From PSRJ01 sp963825305 (GTDB lineage: Bacteria; Acidobacteriota; Terriglobia; Bryobacterales; Bryobacteraceae), in the NCBI GenBank assembly GCA_963825305.1, contig CAWGTA010000007.1:917656-981655 (forward strand): a stretch of DNA of 64,000 bases, given 5' to 3'. The notes under the pieces were generated by a model. The model did no database searches. It saw only the letters and a list, made by a program, of their open reading frames with translations, and was not told the DNA's origin. The position numbers and the translations under genes were made by a program. How positions within the stretch are numbered: position 1 is the first letter of the stretch; every line of letters begins with the position of its first letter. Positions 20,165 to 27,894 of this stretch are shown here, one piece after another.

Positions 20165-20746
20165 ATGGCAGGAAAGAATACAGCAGTTTTTGGAATATAT
20201 CGAAGCCAGAGTCAAGTCGAACGCGCGGTCGACTCATTAGTGGCCGCTAACTTCAGGCCGGAAGATATTTCCGTTCTGCTACCGGAGAACGTGGGCACCA
20301 AGGCCTTTGCTCACGAGAAAGGCACGAAAGCTCCGGAAGGCGCCACCGCAGGTGCAGGAACCGGGGGTGTGGTAGGTGGAACTCTCGGCCTGTTGGCCGG
20401 AATCGGTGCACTCGCAATTCCGGGACTGGGTCCATTCATCGCCGCCGGCCCGATCATGGCCGCGTTGGCCGGAGCGGGTGCCGGCGGAGTTGTCGGCGGC
20501 CTGATTGGAGCCCTGGTGGGAATGGGGATTCCGGAGTATGAGGCCAAACGGTACGAGGGCATCGTCAAAGATGGCGGCATCCTGCTGTCGGTGCATTGCG
20601 ACAATTCCGACTGGGTGAAACGCGCGAAGGACGTCTTGAAACAGACGGGCGCGGAGGACATCTCTTCCGCCGGCGAAGCCAGTTCGGACTACGGCAAGAC
20701 CGACAAACCCCTGCCCCGCACGCGTACCGGCGGCAGCACTGTTTAG
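20165..20746 (+). CDS. Glycine-rich membrane-inserting stress-type protein (general stress protein 17M / DUF1269-like)
   Basis: The protein has 193 residues. AAGGAG precedes the ATG at 20165, which I prefer to the longer frame at 20114. The N-terminal 60 residues form a ferredoxin-like GSP17M-type domain (TAVFGIYRSQSQVERAVDSL; FRPEDISVLLPE). A glycine/alanine-rich hydrophobic hairpin (about 70-135) follows, then a second small domain with HCDNSDWVKRAKDVLKQTGA and a polar tail. Such proteins are usually stress-induced, and the upstream BON gene fits that theme. No biochemical role is known. Confidence 0.75.
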   Translation: MAGKNTAVFGIYRSQSQVERAVDSLVAANFRPEDISVLLPENVGTKAFAHEKGTKAPEGATAGAGTGGVVGGTLGLLAGIGALAIPGLGPFIAAGPIMAALAGAGAGGVVGGLIGALVGMGIPEYEAKRYEGIVKDGGILLSVHCDNSDWVKRAKDVLKQTGAEDISSAGEASSDYGKTDKPLPRTRTGGSTV

Positions 20747-20879
20747 TCAACATCCATAGCTACTGCAGCAAGCTCCCTCCGTTGATTGCGGGCAAACGCC
20801 TGGGATCAACGGAGGGAAACCCACCACCCGCAGATTATCGATTCCACGCTTCCTTTGTTAAACTTGAAACGTCCCTCAC

Positions 20880-20957
20880 GGTGGGTGTAGCTCAGCTTGG
20901 TAGAGCGCCGGATTGTGGTTCCGGTGGCCGAGGGTTCGAATCCCTCCACCCACCCCA
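20880..20957 (+). tRNA. tRNA-His (anticodon GTG)
   Basis: Full cloverleaf: acceptor GTGGGTG (20881-20887) pairs with CACCCAC (20947-20953); the anticodon loop is TTGTGGT, giving anticodon GTG; the T arm is GAGGG-TTCGAAT-CCCTC. G at 20880 opposite C at 20954 supplies the G-1:C73 pair that identifies histidine tRNAs. CCA is encoded at 20955-20957. Confidence 0.97.
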
Positions 20958-20960
20958 ACC
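20937..20960 (+). repeat. Candidate attL: tRNA-His 3' end
   Basis: The 24 bases covering the T-arm and acceptor 3' end recur at 23871-23894 in the same orientation with one mismatch (C at 20947 versus G at 23881). tRNA 3' ends are common integration sites. Confidence 0.5.
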
Positions 20961-21345
20961 CCCAACCTGCGCAGACGGGCAAGAGCGGTAGCCAGCAGCG
21001 GGCCAAAATGCCGGTCTTTCCCGCCCAGAAGTCCATCAACTCCGCATGGCAAGCTCTGGTGAAAGCCACGGTCAATCAGGCCGCAGAGCTGGTGTTACGA
21101 TCCGGTACCGACGCAGATGTAGCCCGCAGAATTGTACCGAGGCCTTTCCCTGGCACCGGAACCCTTCGCCCAGATCACCTGATCTTCCTGGCTCATCACA
21201 AACTGGTGTTCACTCCGCCTGCCACGTGCTAAACCGATTCAACCCTGGCCCCTGGCCAATGCCCGGATAGCCTTAGACTGGATTTTTATGGAAAGCCGTT
21301 TCAGGCCAGCCACGCCACAACTGCTAAGCATGATACGATCGTCGC

Positions 21346-21516
21346 GTGCTGAAGCCCGAAGACAAGGCACTACTAGAAATAACTGCCCAGTTGGGTCGTA
21401 TTCGCGTGACCCAAGATAATCAGGCGCAAATTCACAGGCTCGTTGACGATGGGCTAATGCAACCCGACGGCGACTCCCACTACTGCCTCACCGAAGCCGG
21501 ACAGCAATCTATTTAG
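21346..21516 (+). CDS. Small winged-helix-like protein
   Basis: A 56-residue frame with a GTG start reads as a minimal winged helix: a first helix (PEDKALLEITAQLG), a second carrying IHRLVDDGLMQPDG and a wing-like YCLTEAGQQSI end. That last pattern is common at the end of small helix-turn-helix proteins. No clear ribosome-binding site is seen. It could be a fragment of a larger regulator. Function uncertain. Confidence 0.4.
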   Translation: MLKPEDKALLEITAQLGRIRVTQDNQAQIHRLVDDGLMQPDGDSHYCLTEAGQQSI

Positions 21517-21543
21517 GTCCAATGGTCGAAGTATGATGAGACC

Positions 21544-21795
21544 ATGCGCGAAAAACTCACGTGGTGCTTGATAGCTTTGCTCGCTGTGATGATTCTGGCG
21601 TTGCATGGCCAAACGGGATCGCATTCGGAGACGCAAATCGGAAGATTCCAAATTGTGACGGTCGCTCCTGGTGGGGGTGAAGGATCTCAGGTATACCGTA
21701 TCGACACAACTACTGGCGCGACACAGGTCAAGGCAGCCTTGCCGGACGGGAAATCAGTGTGGACGCTGCCAGTCCCGGAATTTCGTAAGCCTTAA
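21544..21795 (+). CDS. Small exported hypothetical protein
   Basis: Eighty-three residues starting at ATG 21544. An N-terminal hydrophobic segment (LTWCLIALLAVMILALHG) serves as signal or anchor. A polar beta-rich part (RFQIVTVAPGGGEGSQVYRI) follows. It lies 27 bases after the small winged-helix gene in the same direction. The family is not recognised. Confidence 0.5.
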   Translation: MREKLTWCLIALLAVMILALHGQTGSHSETQIGRFQIVTVAPGGGEGSQVYRIDTTTGATQVKAALPDGKSVWTLPVPEFRKP

Positions 21796-22050
21796 GGTTC
21801 GGTCAAACTGACCCACTACCTTATATTCAAAGGCACGGGTCATCTTTGATTATGGCCTGCCGGGGCAACGGTAACAACGTATCCGGAATAGCACCGGGTC
21901 AACCATGGCCCAAGTCTTCCCTGGCTTGAGCTGAAGGTCGAAAGCGGGGCCTGTGCCAAACCAACATGGACATTGCCAGGGCACTCAGTCCGCAGGCCAC
22001 GATTAGGGGCGCATGCTAGAGCCCACAGCAATGGCGTAGAATAGGCCCGA

Positions 22051-22612
22051 ATGACGCCCCCGATAATTCCTCCAAAGCGGTCAAAGCACTCCTACGGTCT
22101 TGTCTGGTATATCAGCTTCCTGCTTGCTGCCGGTGCTGGGATCTGGCTGGTGTCAGCAACTACAAGTATGACTGGCTCTAAGCAAAGCTCTGTCGAGAAG
22201 GAGTATTTGTCTCTCGCCTCCAATATCAACGAACTAGAGTCCCAAAAGGCTTGGATGCTTGGTGATAATACCCAAGCGAATGGTGCCAAGATCGCTGGGA
22301 TTGACAAAAAGCTCTTATCGCTGAAAGCCCGCCTCGCCCGGCTAGAACAACGTCATCAAGAGGAAGTTGCGAAGCAAGAGGCCGAAGAGGAGGCGGAGGC
22401 CGCTACCAAAAAAGCGCGAAGAGGAGGAGAAAGCAAAGCGGCAAGCTTAGAAAGCTGCAGCAGAGTTCGAGAAACGTTATGAAGATGTCCGGGCAAAACG
22501 AATAGCGGATCTTACTGTCAACGATGCCCGAGCTTTTGAAAGAATGTGGGGTATCTCTTCGGGGTCTGCCGGGAGCGCCATGAATCGGCCCACATTTGCT
22601 CCCCCTTTTTAA
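22051..22612 (+). pseudogene. Membrane-anchored coiled-coil protein, broken
   Basis: The first 110 residues contain one transmembrane helix (LVWYISFLLAAGAGIWLVSA) and a long coiled coil rich in E, K, L and A. At an A6 run (about 22408) the frame drifts: shifting by one base restores a charged KKREEEEKAKRQA coil. That frame then meets a TAG, yet continues in the same frame with AAAEFEKRYEDVRAKRIADL and ends at TAA 22612. One indel plus one stop codon are therefore needed to recover a full protein of about 185 residues. The ending, NRPTFAPPF, is well formed, so the gene was once longer. It may be decayed island content. Confidence 0.55.
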
Positions 22613-22636
22613 TCCTCAAGGGCAACAGTGCAAATG

Positions 22637-22816
22637 CTACTTCGACGACCGCTTACGGTATTCCTTGCGGTTCCCCTTGCGCGGGATGGACTTGCTGCCA
22701 AAGGTAGGTTTGCTTATCGCGGTTGGCTTCATGACTGCCCCACACTGAGGACATCGCGTTCCTAACTCAGCAACCGTTGTGGCAGGGCACCTCGGACATT
22801 TCAAATGCTTAGCCAT
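22637..22816 (-). CDS. Small zinc-ribbon protein
   Basis: Fifty-nine residues from the ATG at 22816. CPRC (near residue 6) and CPQC (near 22) form a four-cysteine ribbon, followed by a basic tail ending in RKGNRKEYRKRSSK, suggesting nucleic-acid binding. A longer frame to 22840 adds eight residues without a better start. Family not recognised. Confidence 0.5.
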   Translation of the reverse strand: MAKHLKCPRCPATTVAELGTRCPQCGAVMKPTAISKPTFGSKSIPRKGNRKEYRKRSSK

Positions 22817-22936
22817 ATCCGGTAGTATACCTGCTGTCACTGGCTCTATCGGTCTACTTAGCGTGGTCGATCCCGTTTGATTTAAGCTTGCGCTTCCGCT
22901 CGAATTACCGCGCGCGGCTGCGCCGACCCGCTGCGC

Positions 22937-23744
22937 TCAGTTAATCATGCTCTGCTCACTTTGACATTCTCCGCAATCTTCGCGCCTGCTGTGGCGCTGC
23001 CCGCTACTTGGACGGTTCGAGGATCGCAGTTCGCCATGAGAGACAACCTTCTTGGCCGTGGTCATGCAGCAGCGGGTCTTTATAAACGGCGGCAGATTGG
23101 TTCCGACGCTGATATCGAACCAGATACCGCGCGTCAGCAACGCAAAGTTCGTATAGGGAAGGGCGTTTTGATGCGGGCCGATTACCGTCAGACGGGAAAC
23201 GCCATCGGTGGCGCAAGTGACTGCAACATTAATATCCTGGGGCAGGATAGTCTCTGCCATGAGAAATCGGCGGATTGGCTCCTGCCAGTTTCCCAATGAG
23301 AAGGAAGTCTTCTGTCCTGATAGGGTCGTCCACTGGTGAACTGATGTCCGCCAAACGATACTGAGTGCGATACGCGAGCTTCTCAACATCGATTCCGAGA
23401 CCCGCCCCAGAGAAAACAGTCAGCATTCCATCCTGCCGCAGGGGCATCCCAAGATTCAGAATATTTCGCAGTTTAAAATCCTGCTCGTTCTCGCGCTGAA
23501 CCATTACCATAGTGTAAGCCTCACCCTGCATGCTGAACCTTTGTTCGCAGTCCGAGCAGAGCAGATGCGCCCACATTTGTCTATCGGTTGCCAGGACCAC
23601 CTTGGGCGTCATCACTACTGGATTGTCATTTTCGGTGGCCCGGATCAGAGCATTCAAGGCTTTGGGGTATTGGTGACTTCGCTGAAACGCGCAATCAGGC
23701 TTCAAACACAATTTACAGGTGCCTGTGGTTTGCATTCTCCGCAT
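22937..23744 (-). pseudogene. HNH-like zinc-finger protein, one frameshift
   Basis: The N-terminal part has C-x2-C (TCKLCLKP), SHQYPKAL and a second C-x2-C-E (HLLCSDCEQRF). This spacing is like that of HNH-type or treble-clef zinc modules in uncharacterised phage- and island-borne proteins. Near 23290 a GGGAAAC run shifts the frame. Removing one A continues LIGNWQEPIRRFLMAETILP to the end at 22937, giving about 269 residues. The catalytic histidines of true HNH nucleases cannot be assigned with confidence. It may be an intact gene with one sequence error or a decaying island gene. Confidence 0.5.
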
Positions 23745-23870
23745 CTTAATGATCCCATTTTTCGGCCAGCGTGCAATAGCGTGCAATGGTCGGCGGAACG
23801 AATAGCAAATATGGGAGGTGCGGCGACGAAGGATCTGTACGGTGCGGATTCCAAAAGCGCGTCCGTGTAC

Positions 23871-23894
23871 CGAATCCCTCGACCCACCCCAACC
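23871..23894 (+). repeat. Candidate attR: copy of tRNA-His 3' end
   Basis: The 24-bp direct repeat of 20937-20960 with a single mismatch. No tRNA cloverleaf can be formed with the bases upstream. A left-arm copy of the CCGCTCCC repeat family begins two bases later (23896). Confidence 0.5.
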
Positions 23895-23895
23895 T

Positions 23896-23971
23896 CCGCT
23901 CCCTTAGCGTCGCGGCTCGGTAAGCGACGCTCACGGCTCGGTAAAGCATCGGCAAGCGACTCGGCTCGGTG
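23896..23971. repeat. Fragmented copy of the CCGCTCCC inverted-repeat family
   Basis: CCGCTCCCTT (23896-23905) followed by CGGCTCGGTAAG (to about 23924) matches the left arm of the repeats at 49973, 56920 and 61026. CACGGCTCGGTAA recurs at 23932-23944 and a shorter GGCTCGGT near 23962. No right arm is seen, so it is a partial or rearranged copy. Confidence 0.6.
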
Positions 23972-24012
23972 AGTTGACACCACTGGGATCACCAGCGTAA
24001 GGTGTTACTTCT

Positions 24013-24762
24013 ATGAACCCCAACCCCCCGGAGCCGGTGCCGCACCCGTTCCTTTTTCAAAGTTGGGATGTGATTTCATTTATCCATTGGGGCTTCGATC
24101 CAGCGATGGTGCGGCCGCTGGTGCCGAAGGCCCTGGAGCTTGATCTTTACGATGGCCAGGCGTGGGTGGGACTGATTCCATTTCACGCAGAGAAGCTGCG
24201 TCCACCCTTCCTGCCTCCCGTGCCGTGGGTCTCCTACTATCCCGAGGTCAACTTGCGTACCTACGTGCGCGGGCCCGAAGGCGGGAGCGGCGTATGGTTC
24301 TTTTCGCTGGACCTGGCGCGGTTTCTGGCGGCTATCGGCGCTCGCGTGCTTACGCGCCTCCCGCACATGTGGACCAGAATGCAGATGCGGCGCGAAGGAA
24401 ACCGCGTCCATTACGAAGGCGCACGCGCGTGGCCGGCTAACGTCTGCCCCGCCATATGCAAATGCGGCATCGAAATCGGGGACGATATGCCCTACCCGCA
24501 TGTGAGCGACTTAATCGTATTCCTGTCGGCGCGGTTCCGGATGTACACAGAGTGGTACGACGGTCTGCGTTACGGACAAGTGGAGCATCCCGCGTGGCCG
24601 ATGAAGCACGCGCGCCTCCTTTATCTGGAAGAGTCACTGCTGAAAGCGGCGGGTCTGCCGAAGCCCACGACGGATCCGGTTGTGTGTTTCTCGGAAGGTG
24701 TGAACACCCGCATCCAGTGGTTCAAGAAAATTGGCGCAACCGCGTCTGCCGTGGCGCGATGA
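24013..24762 (+). CDS. DUF2071 (YqjF-like) protein
   Basis: A 249-residue protein of the DUF2071 family, whose fold is related to acetoacetate decarboxylase. Typical features are the RPLVPKALELDLYDGQAWVG opening, the FLPPVPWVSYYPEVNLRTYV block and GVWFFSLDLARFLAAIGAR. The role of the family is not established. The stop overlaps the next start (ATGA at 24759-24762), so it is translationally coupled to a TonB-dependent receptor. Confidence 0.85.
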   Translation: MNPNPPEPVPHPFLFQSWDVISFIHWGFDPAMVRPLVPKALELDLYDGQAWVGLIPFHAEKLRPPFLPPVPWVSYYPEVNLRTYVRGPEGGSGVWFFSLDLARFLAAIGARVLTRLPHMWTRMQMRREGNRVHYEGARAWPANVCPAICKCGIEIGDDMPYPHVSDLIVFLSARFRMYTEWYDGLRYGQVEHPAWPMKHARLLYLEESLLKAAGLPKPTTDPVVCFSEGVNTRIQWFKKIGATASAVAR

Positions 24763-27700
24763 CGGTACGAGCTTTCTTCCCGTCTCTGCTGGTGCTGCTA
24801 TCGGGCGGCTTGGCGAGTGCCCAGATAATGGTGGGCTACGGCGCGATTTCCGGCACGGTGCTGGATCCCAGCGGTCAAAGCGTCCCTTCGGCCATGGTGC
24901 AGGCGCGCGACCTAACCCGCGGCATCGACCGCGCCGGGGTGACGGACATGGCGGGCGAGTACCTGCTCCAGTTGTTGCCTCCAGGAGCGTACTCTCTCCA
25001 ATTCGCAGCGCCCGGATTCGCGAAGAACACTCTGGAAGGGGTGGAAGTGCGGGTGGGCGATACGGTAGTGGTCAACACCTCACTCACCGTCGCGCCGAAC
25101 ATAGAGACGCTGACGGTAAGCTCCGCGTCACCAGGGATCGAGGCCCAGCGCGTGCAACAGGCGAACGACATTGAGGCGCGCGAAATTGAGCACCTGCCGA
25201 TGAATCAGAGGAACTATCTGAACCTCGCGTTGCTCGTGCCCGGCGTGGTGGAAACGGCTTCGCTGGCAGACTCGGCCGATTATCGAATCCCCTCCACGCC
25301 GGCGTCCGGCCTGGGATTTGCCGGCGGCAACGGGCGCGGAAACATCTTCGCGGTGGATGGGTTCGGATCGAACGGTTCGGTAGGGAACGTTCGGCCCACG
25401 ATTCCGCAGGTTTCCGTGCAGGAGTTTCAAGTCAACCGGAACAGTTACTCGGCGGAGTTCGGCGGAGGGTTCGGGGGGGCGATCAACATCGTCTCGCGCT
25501 CGGGCACGAATGCCCTTCACGGCAGCGCGTTCGGTTACCTTCGCGATCGCTCGCTGGAGGCGCGGGACGCATTCGCGATCGGAAATCCCGCATTCACGCG
25601 GGTGCAGTCGGGAGGGAGCCTGAGCGGACCGATTCGCAAGGACAATACCTTCTTCTTTGCGGGATTCGAGCAGCTGGACCGGCACGAAAGCGTCTTCGTA
25701 CCGATCCTTCAAGATCCGAGTGTTCTCACGCAATTGACGCCATCGCAGAATCAGTTGCTGAATTTCCTTTCGGGCTCCGGGGCGCAACTCGCCGGCCTAT
25801 CGGCGGAGTTACGCGCCTTGCTCACTCCCTCGAACAATCCGGCGGTAGTGCCGCTGTTTGAGCAGAACAGCGGGAGCTTTCCGTTCTCAGGAACAACGTC
25901 GCAGGGATCCCTGCGCGTAGATCACCGGCTCTCCTCCCAATCGAGCCTGCTGCTCCGCTTCACGGCGACGGCGGATACGGAGGCGAATACGAAATTCGGC
26001 GCGCAGGCTGGATTGAGCCGCGGCAGCTCGTCGGACCAATCGGATCGCGAAATGGCCGCCGAGTATGTTCACATCTTTTCGCCGCGGATGATCAGCGTAA
26101 CCCGCCTCGCGTTCGGCTACGACCGGCTCACTCTGCTTCCCAACGATCCCATCGGTCCGGCGATCGACATCACCGGGTATGGCAGCTTCGGGCGCGACCC
26201 GCAGTTTCCCTCCAACGAGCGTGACCGCATTTGGGACGCGCAGCAGAGCTTCACCTGGTCAATCGGGCGGCACACGCTCAAGACCGGCGTTCAACTCAAC
26301 CCGGTGCGCAACGACGTAAAGCCGGAGACCTATCTGGGAGGCCGCTTCATCTTCGGCGAATTTCTCCCGCTAGGCGCGCTCCTCGACACGATCACCGGCA
26401 CCGCGGGCTTCAGCGCGCAACTGGGGCAGACACTTGCCGGCCTGGGGCAGGCCCAACTGGCCGGCACGCTGGCAGAACCGATCACCAGCCTGCAATCGTA
26501 CGCCCTGGGGTTGCCGGAGGCGTACGTCCAGGGTTTCGGGAACACGCAATCGATCGGCTGGCAACAGAGGCACAGCGCGTTCGCCGAGGATTCGTGGAAA
26601 GCCGCGCCCAACCTCACGCTGAACGCGGGTGTGCGGTATCAATACGATTCGAACACCTATATTCCGGGAATCAGCAACTTTGCGCCGCGGCTGGGCTTTG
26701 CATGGTCGCCCGGCGCGGCCGGCAACCTGGTGGTGCGCGGCGGTTACGGCATGTTCTACTCGTTCACCGAGACCGAGATCAATTTCTCGGCGTATGCCTT
26801 GAAACGGCCCGACCTGGCGATTCTGGAGATTTCCGCCGCCGGCGTTCCGCTGATCAATCCGCAGACGAACCTGCCGTTGAACTCCATCGATATTTACCAG
26901 ACGCTGCTGCGCGAAGGAATTTTGGGAACGCGCACAGTGCAGTTTACCGACCTGCTGCCGCTGGGAGTCGTGCCCGGTTTCCGCTTGCCCACCGCGGGCG
27001 GCATCGCCTCCGGCTTTGAAGACCCGTATTCGCACCAGGCGAGCTTCGAAATCGAGAAATCGTTCCACCAGACGCAGATTTCGGTGGCGTACAATTTCAC
27101 CCGCACGCTACACCTGCCGCGCACGCGCGATCTCAATCTGAAGCAGGTGGGAACACGGCCGGACGGATGGCCGATCTTCGGTCCAGTGGACCCAACCATC
27201 GCCAACAACTATGTCATCGAGCCCTCCGCGAACGCGTACTACAACGCTCTGGTGTTGCAGGCCAGCCGGCGATTCTCGCGTAACTGGAGCTTCGCGGCGC
27301 ACTATACGTGGAGCAAGGCCATCGACGAGACAAGCGATTTCAACATCGAATACACGGCGCAAAACCAGTTGGATGTCCGGGCGGACCGCGGCCTGTCCGA
27401 CTTCAACCAGGCGCACCGGTTCGTGGCGTATGGGCTCTACCGCTCGCCATCCTCGATCAAGAATAAGCTCTTGGCGGGTTGGTCGTTCGCACCCATCGTG
27501 CGCGCCAATTCCGGCATGCCCTTCAACATTCTCACCGGATACGACAACCTGGGCGATGGGCAAGCCACCACCCACCGTCCGCTGGGCCTGGGCCGTAACG
27601 TCGGGCGTGGTCCCGATTTCGTCTCGGTGGACGCGCGCGCGGAGCGTGCTTTCCGGCTTAAACCGGACGGCACGGCGGAGATTCGCGCCACCTTCGAAGT

Positions 27701-27878
27701 GTTCAATCTGCTCAACCGCACCAACTTTGAGTCGGTCAACAATATTGTGGGCGCGACGCCGCTGGACGCCTTGCCTGCGCAACTGGTGGGGGTCCGCGGG
27801 AACCCCACGGATCCGTTCTCCTTCACTTCCGCCTACGAGCGCCGGCAGGTGCAACTAGGGCTACAGATCGTCTTCTGA
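24759..27878 (+). CDS. Oar-like TonB-dependent receptor with carboxypeptidase-regulatory domain
   Basis: The protein has 1,039 residues. The open frame extends to 24456, but the ATG at 24759 gives a proper signal peptide (FFPSLLVLLSGGLASAQ), so I choose it. Residues 25-110 form the beta-sandwich domain (YGAISGTVLDPSGQSVPSA). The plug follows, with NRNSYSAEFGGGFGGAINIV and SRSGTNALHGSAFGY. The rest is a long barrel with repeated aromatic strands, ending in VQLGLQIVF. It is an outer-membrane protein; the substrate is unknown. It overlaps DUF2071 upstream and is followed 16 bases later by a flavoprotein gene, suggesting one operon. Confidence 0.92.
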   Translation: MTVRAFFPSLLVLLSGGLASAQIMVGYGAISGTVLDPSGQSVPSAMVQARDLTRGIDRAGVTDMAGEYLLQLLPPGAYSLQFAAPGFAKNTLEGVEVRVGDTVVVNTSLTVAPNIETLTVSSASPGIEAQRVQQANDIEAREIEHLPMNQRNYLNLALLVPGVVETASLADSADYRIPSTPASGLGFAGGNGRGNIFAVDGFGSNGSVGNVRPTIPQVSVQEFQVNRNSYSAEFGGGFGGAINIVSRSGTNALHGSAFGYLRDRSLEARDAFAIGNPAFTRVQSGGSLSGPIRKDNTFFFAGFEQLDRHESVFVPILQDPSVLTQLTPSQNQLLNFLSGSGAQLAGLSAELRALLTPSNNPAVVPLFEQNSGSFPFSGTTSQGSLRVDHRLSSQSSLLLRFTATADTEANTKFGAQAGLSRGSSSDQSDREMAAEYVHIFSPRMISVTRLAFGYDRLTLLPNDPIGPAIDITGYGSFGRDPQFPSNERDRIWDAQQSFTWSIGRHTLKTGVQLNPVRNDVKPETYLGGRFIFGEFLPLGALLDTITGTAGFSAQLGQTLAGLGQAQLAGTLAEPITSLQSYALGLPEAYVQGFGNTQSIGWQQRHSAFAEDSWKAAPNLTLNAGVRYQYDSNTYIPGISNFAPRLGFAWSPGAAGNLVVRGGYGMFYSFTETEINFSAYALKRPDLAILEISAAGVPLINPQTNLPLNSIDIYQTLLREGILGTRTVQFTDLLPLGVVPGFRLPTAGGIASGFEDPYSHQASFEIEKSFHQTQISVAYNFTRTLHLPRTRDLNLKQVGTRPDGWPIFGPVDPTIANNYVIEPSANAYYNALVLQASRRFSRNWSFAAHYTWSKAIDETSDFNIEYTAQNQLDVRADRGLSDFNQAHRFVAYGLYRSPSSIKNKLLAGWSFAPIVRANSGMPFNILTGYDNLGDGQATTHRPLGLGRNVGRGPDFVSVDARAERAFRLKPDGTAEIRATFEVFNLLNRTNFESVNNIVGATPLDALPAQLVGVRGNPTDPFSFTSAYERRQVQLGLQIVF

Positions 27879-27894
27879 TTAAGGAGTCACCCTC

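Larger units (their letters stand above)
20937..23894. mobile_element. Possible decayed genomic island next to tRNA-His
   Basis: The interval between the two 24-bp repeats holds small genes with no match to the neighbouring functions, visibly less G+C-rich stretches, and at least two genes with broken frames. No integrase, transposase or phage structural gene is visible. The first 385 bases after the tRNA (20958-21345) contain no gene I can support; one open stretch (21009-21232) is not recognised. The island reading is an inference from the flanking repeats and content. Confidence 0.35.

Noticed and set aside
20806..21075. Minus-strand open frame across the tRNA (GWVEGF-type peptide)
   Set aside because: A common artefact of translating tRNA genes.
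23840..23894. Second tRNA gene at the right-hand repeat
   Set aside because: Only the T-arm/acceptor 3' end is present; no D arm, anticodon arm or matching 5' acceptor strand.
24456..24758. N-terminal extension of the TonB receptor reading frame
   Set aside because: It overlaps the DUF2071 gene in another frame, is R/A-rich, and the signal peptide begins only at the ATG at 24759.
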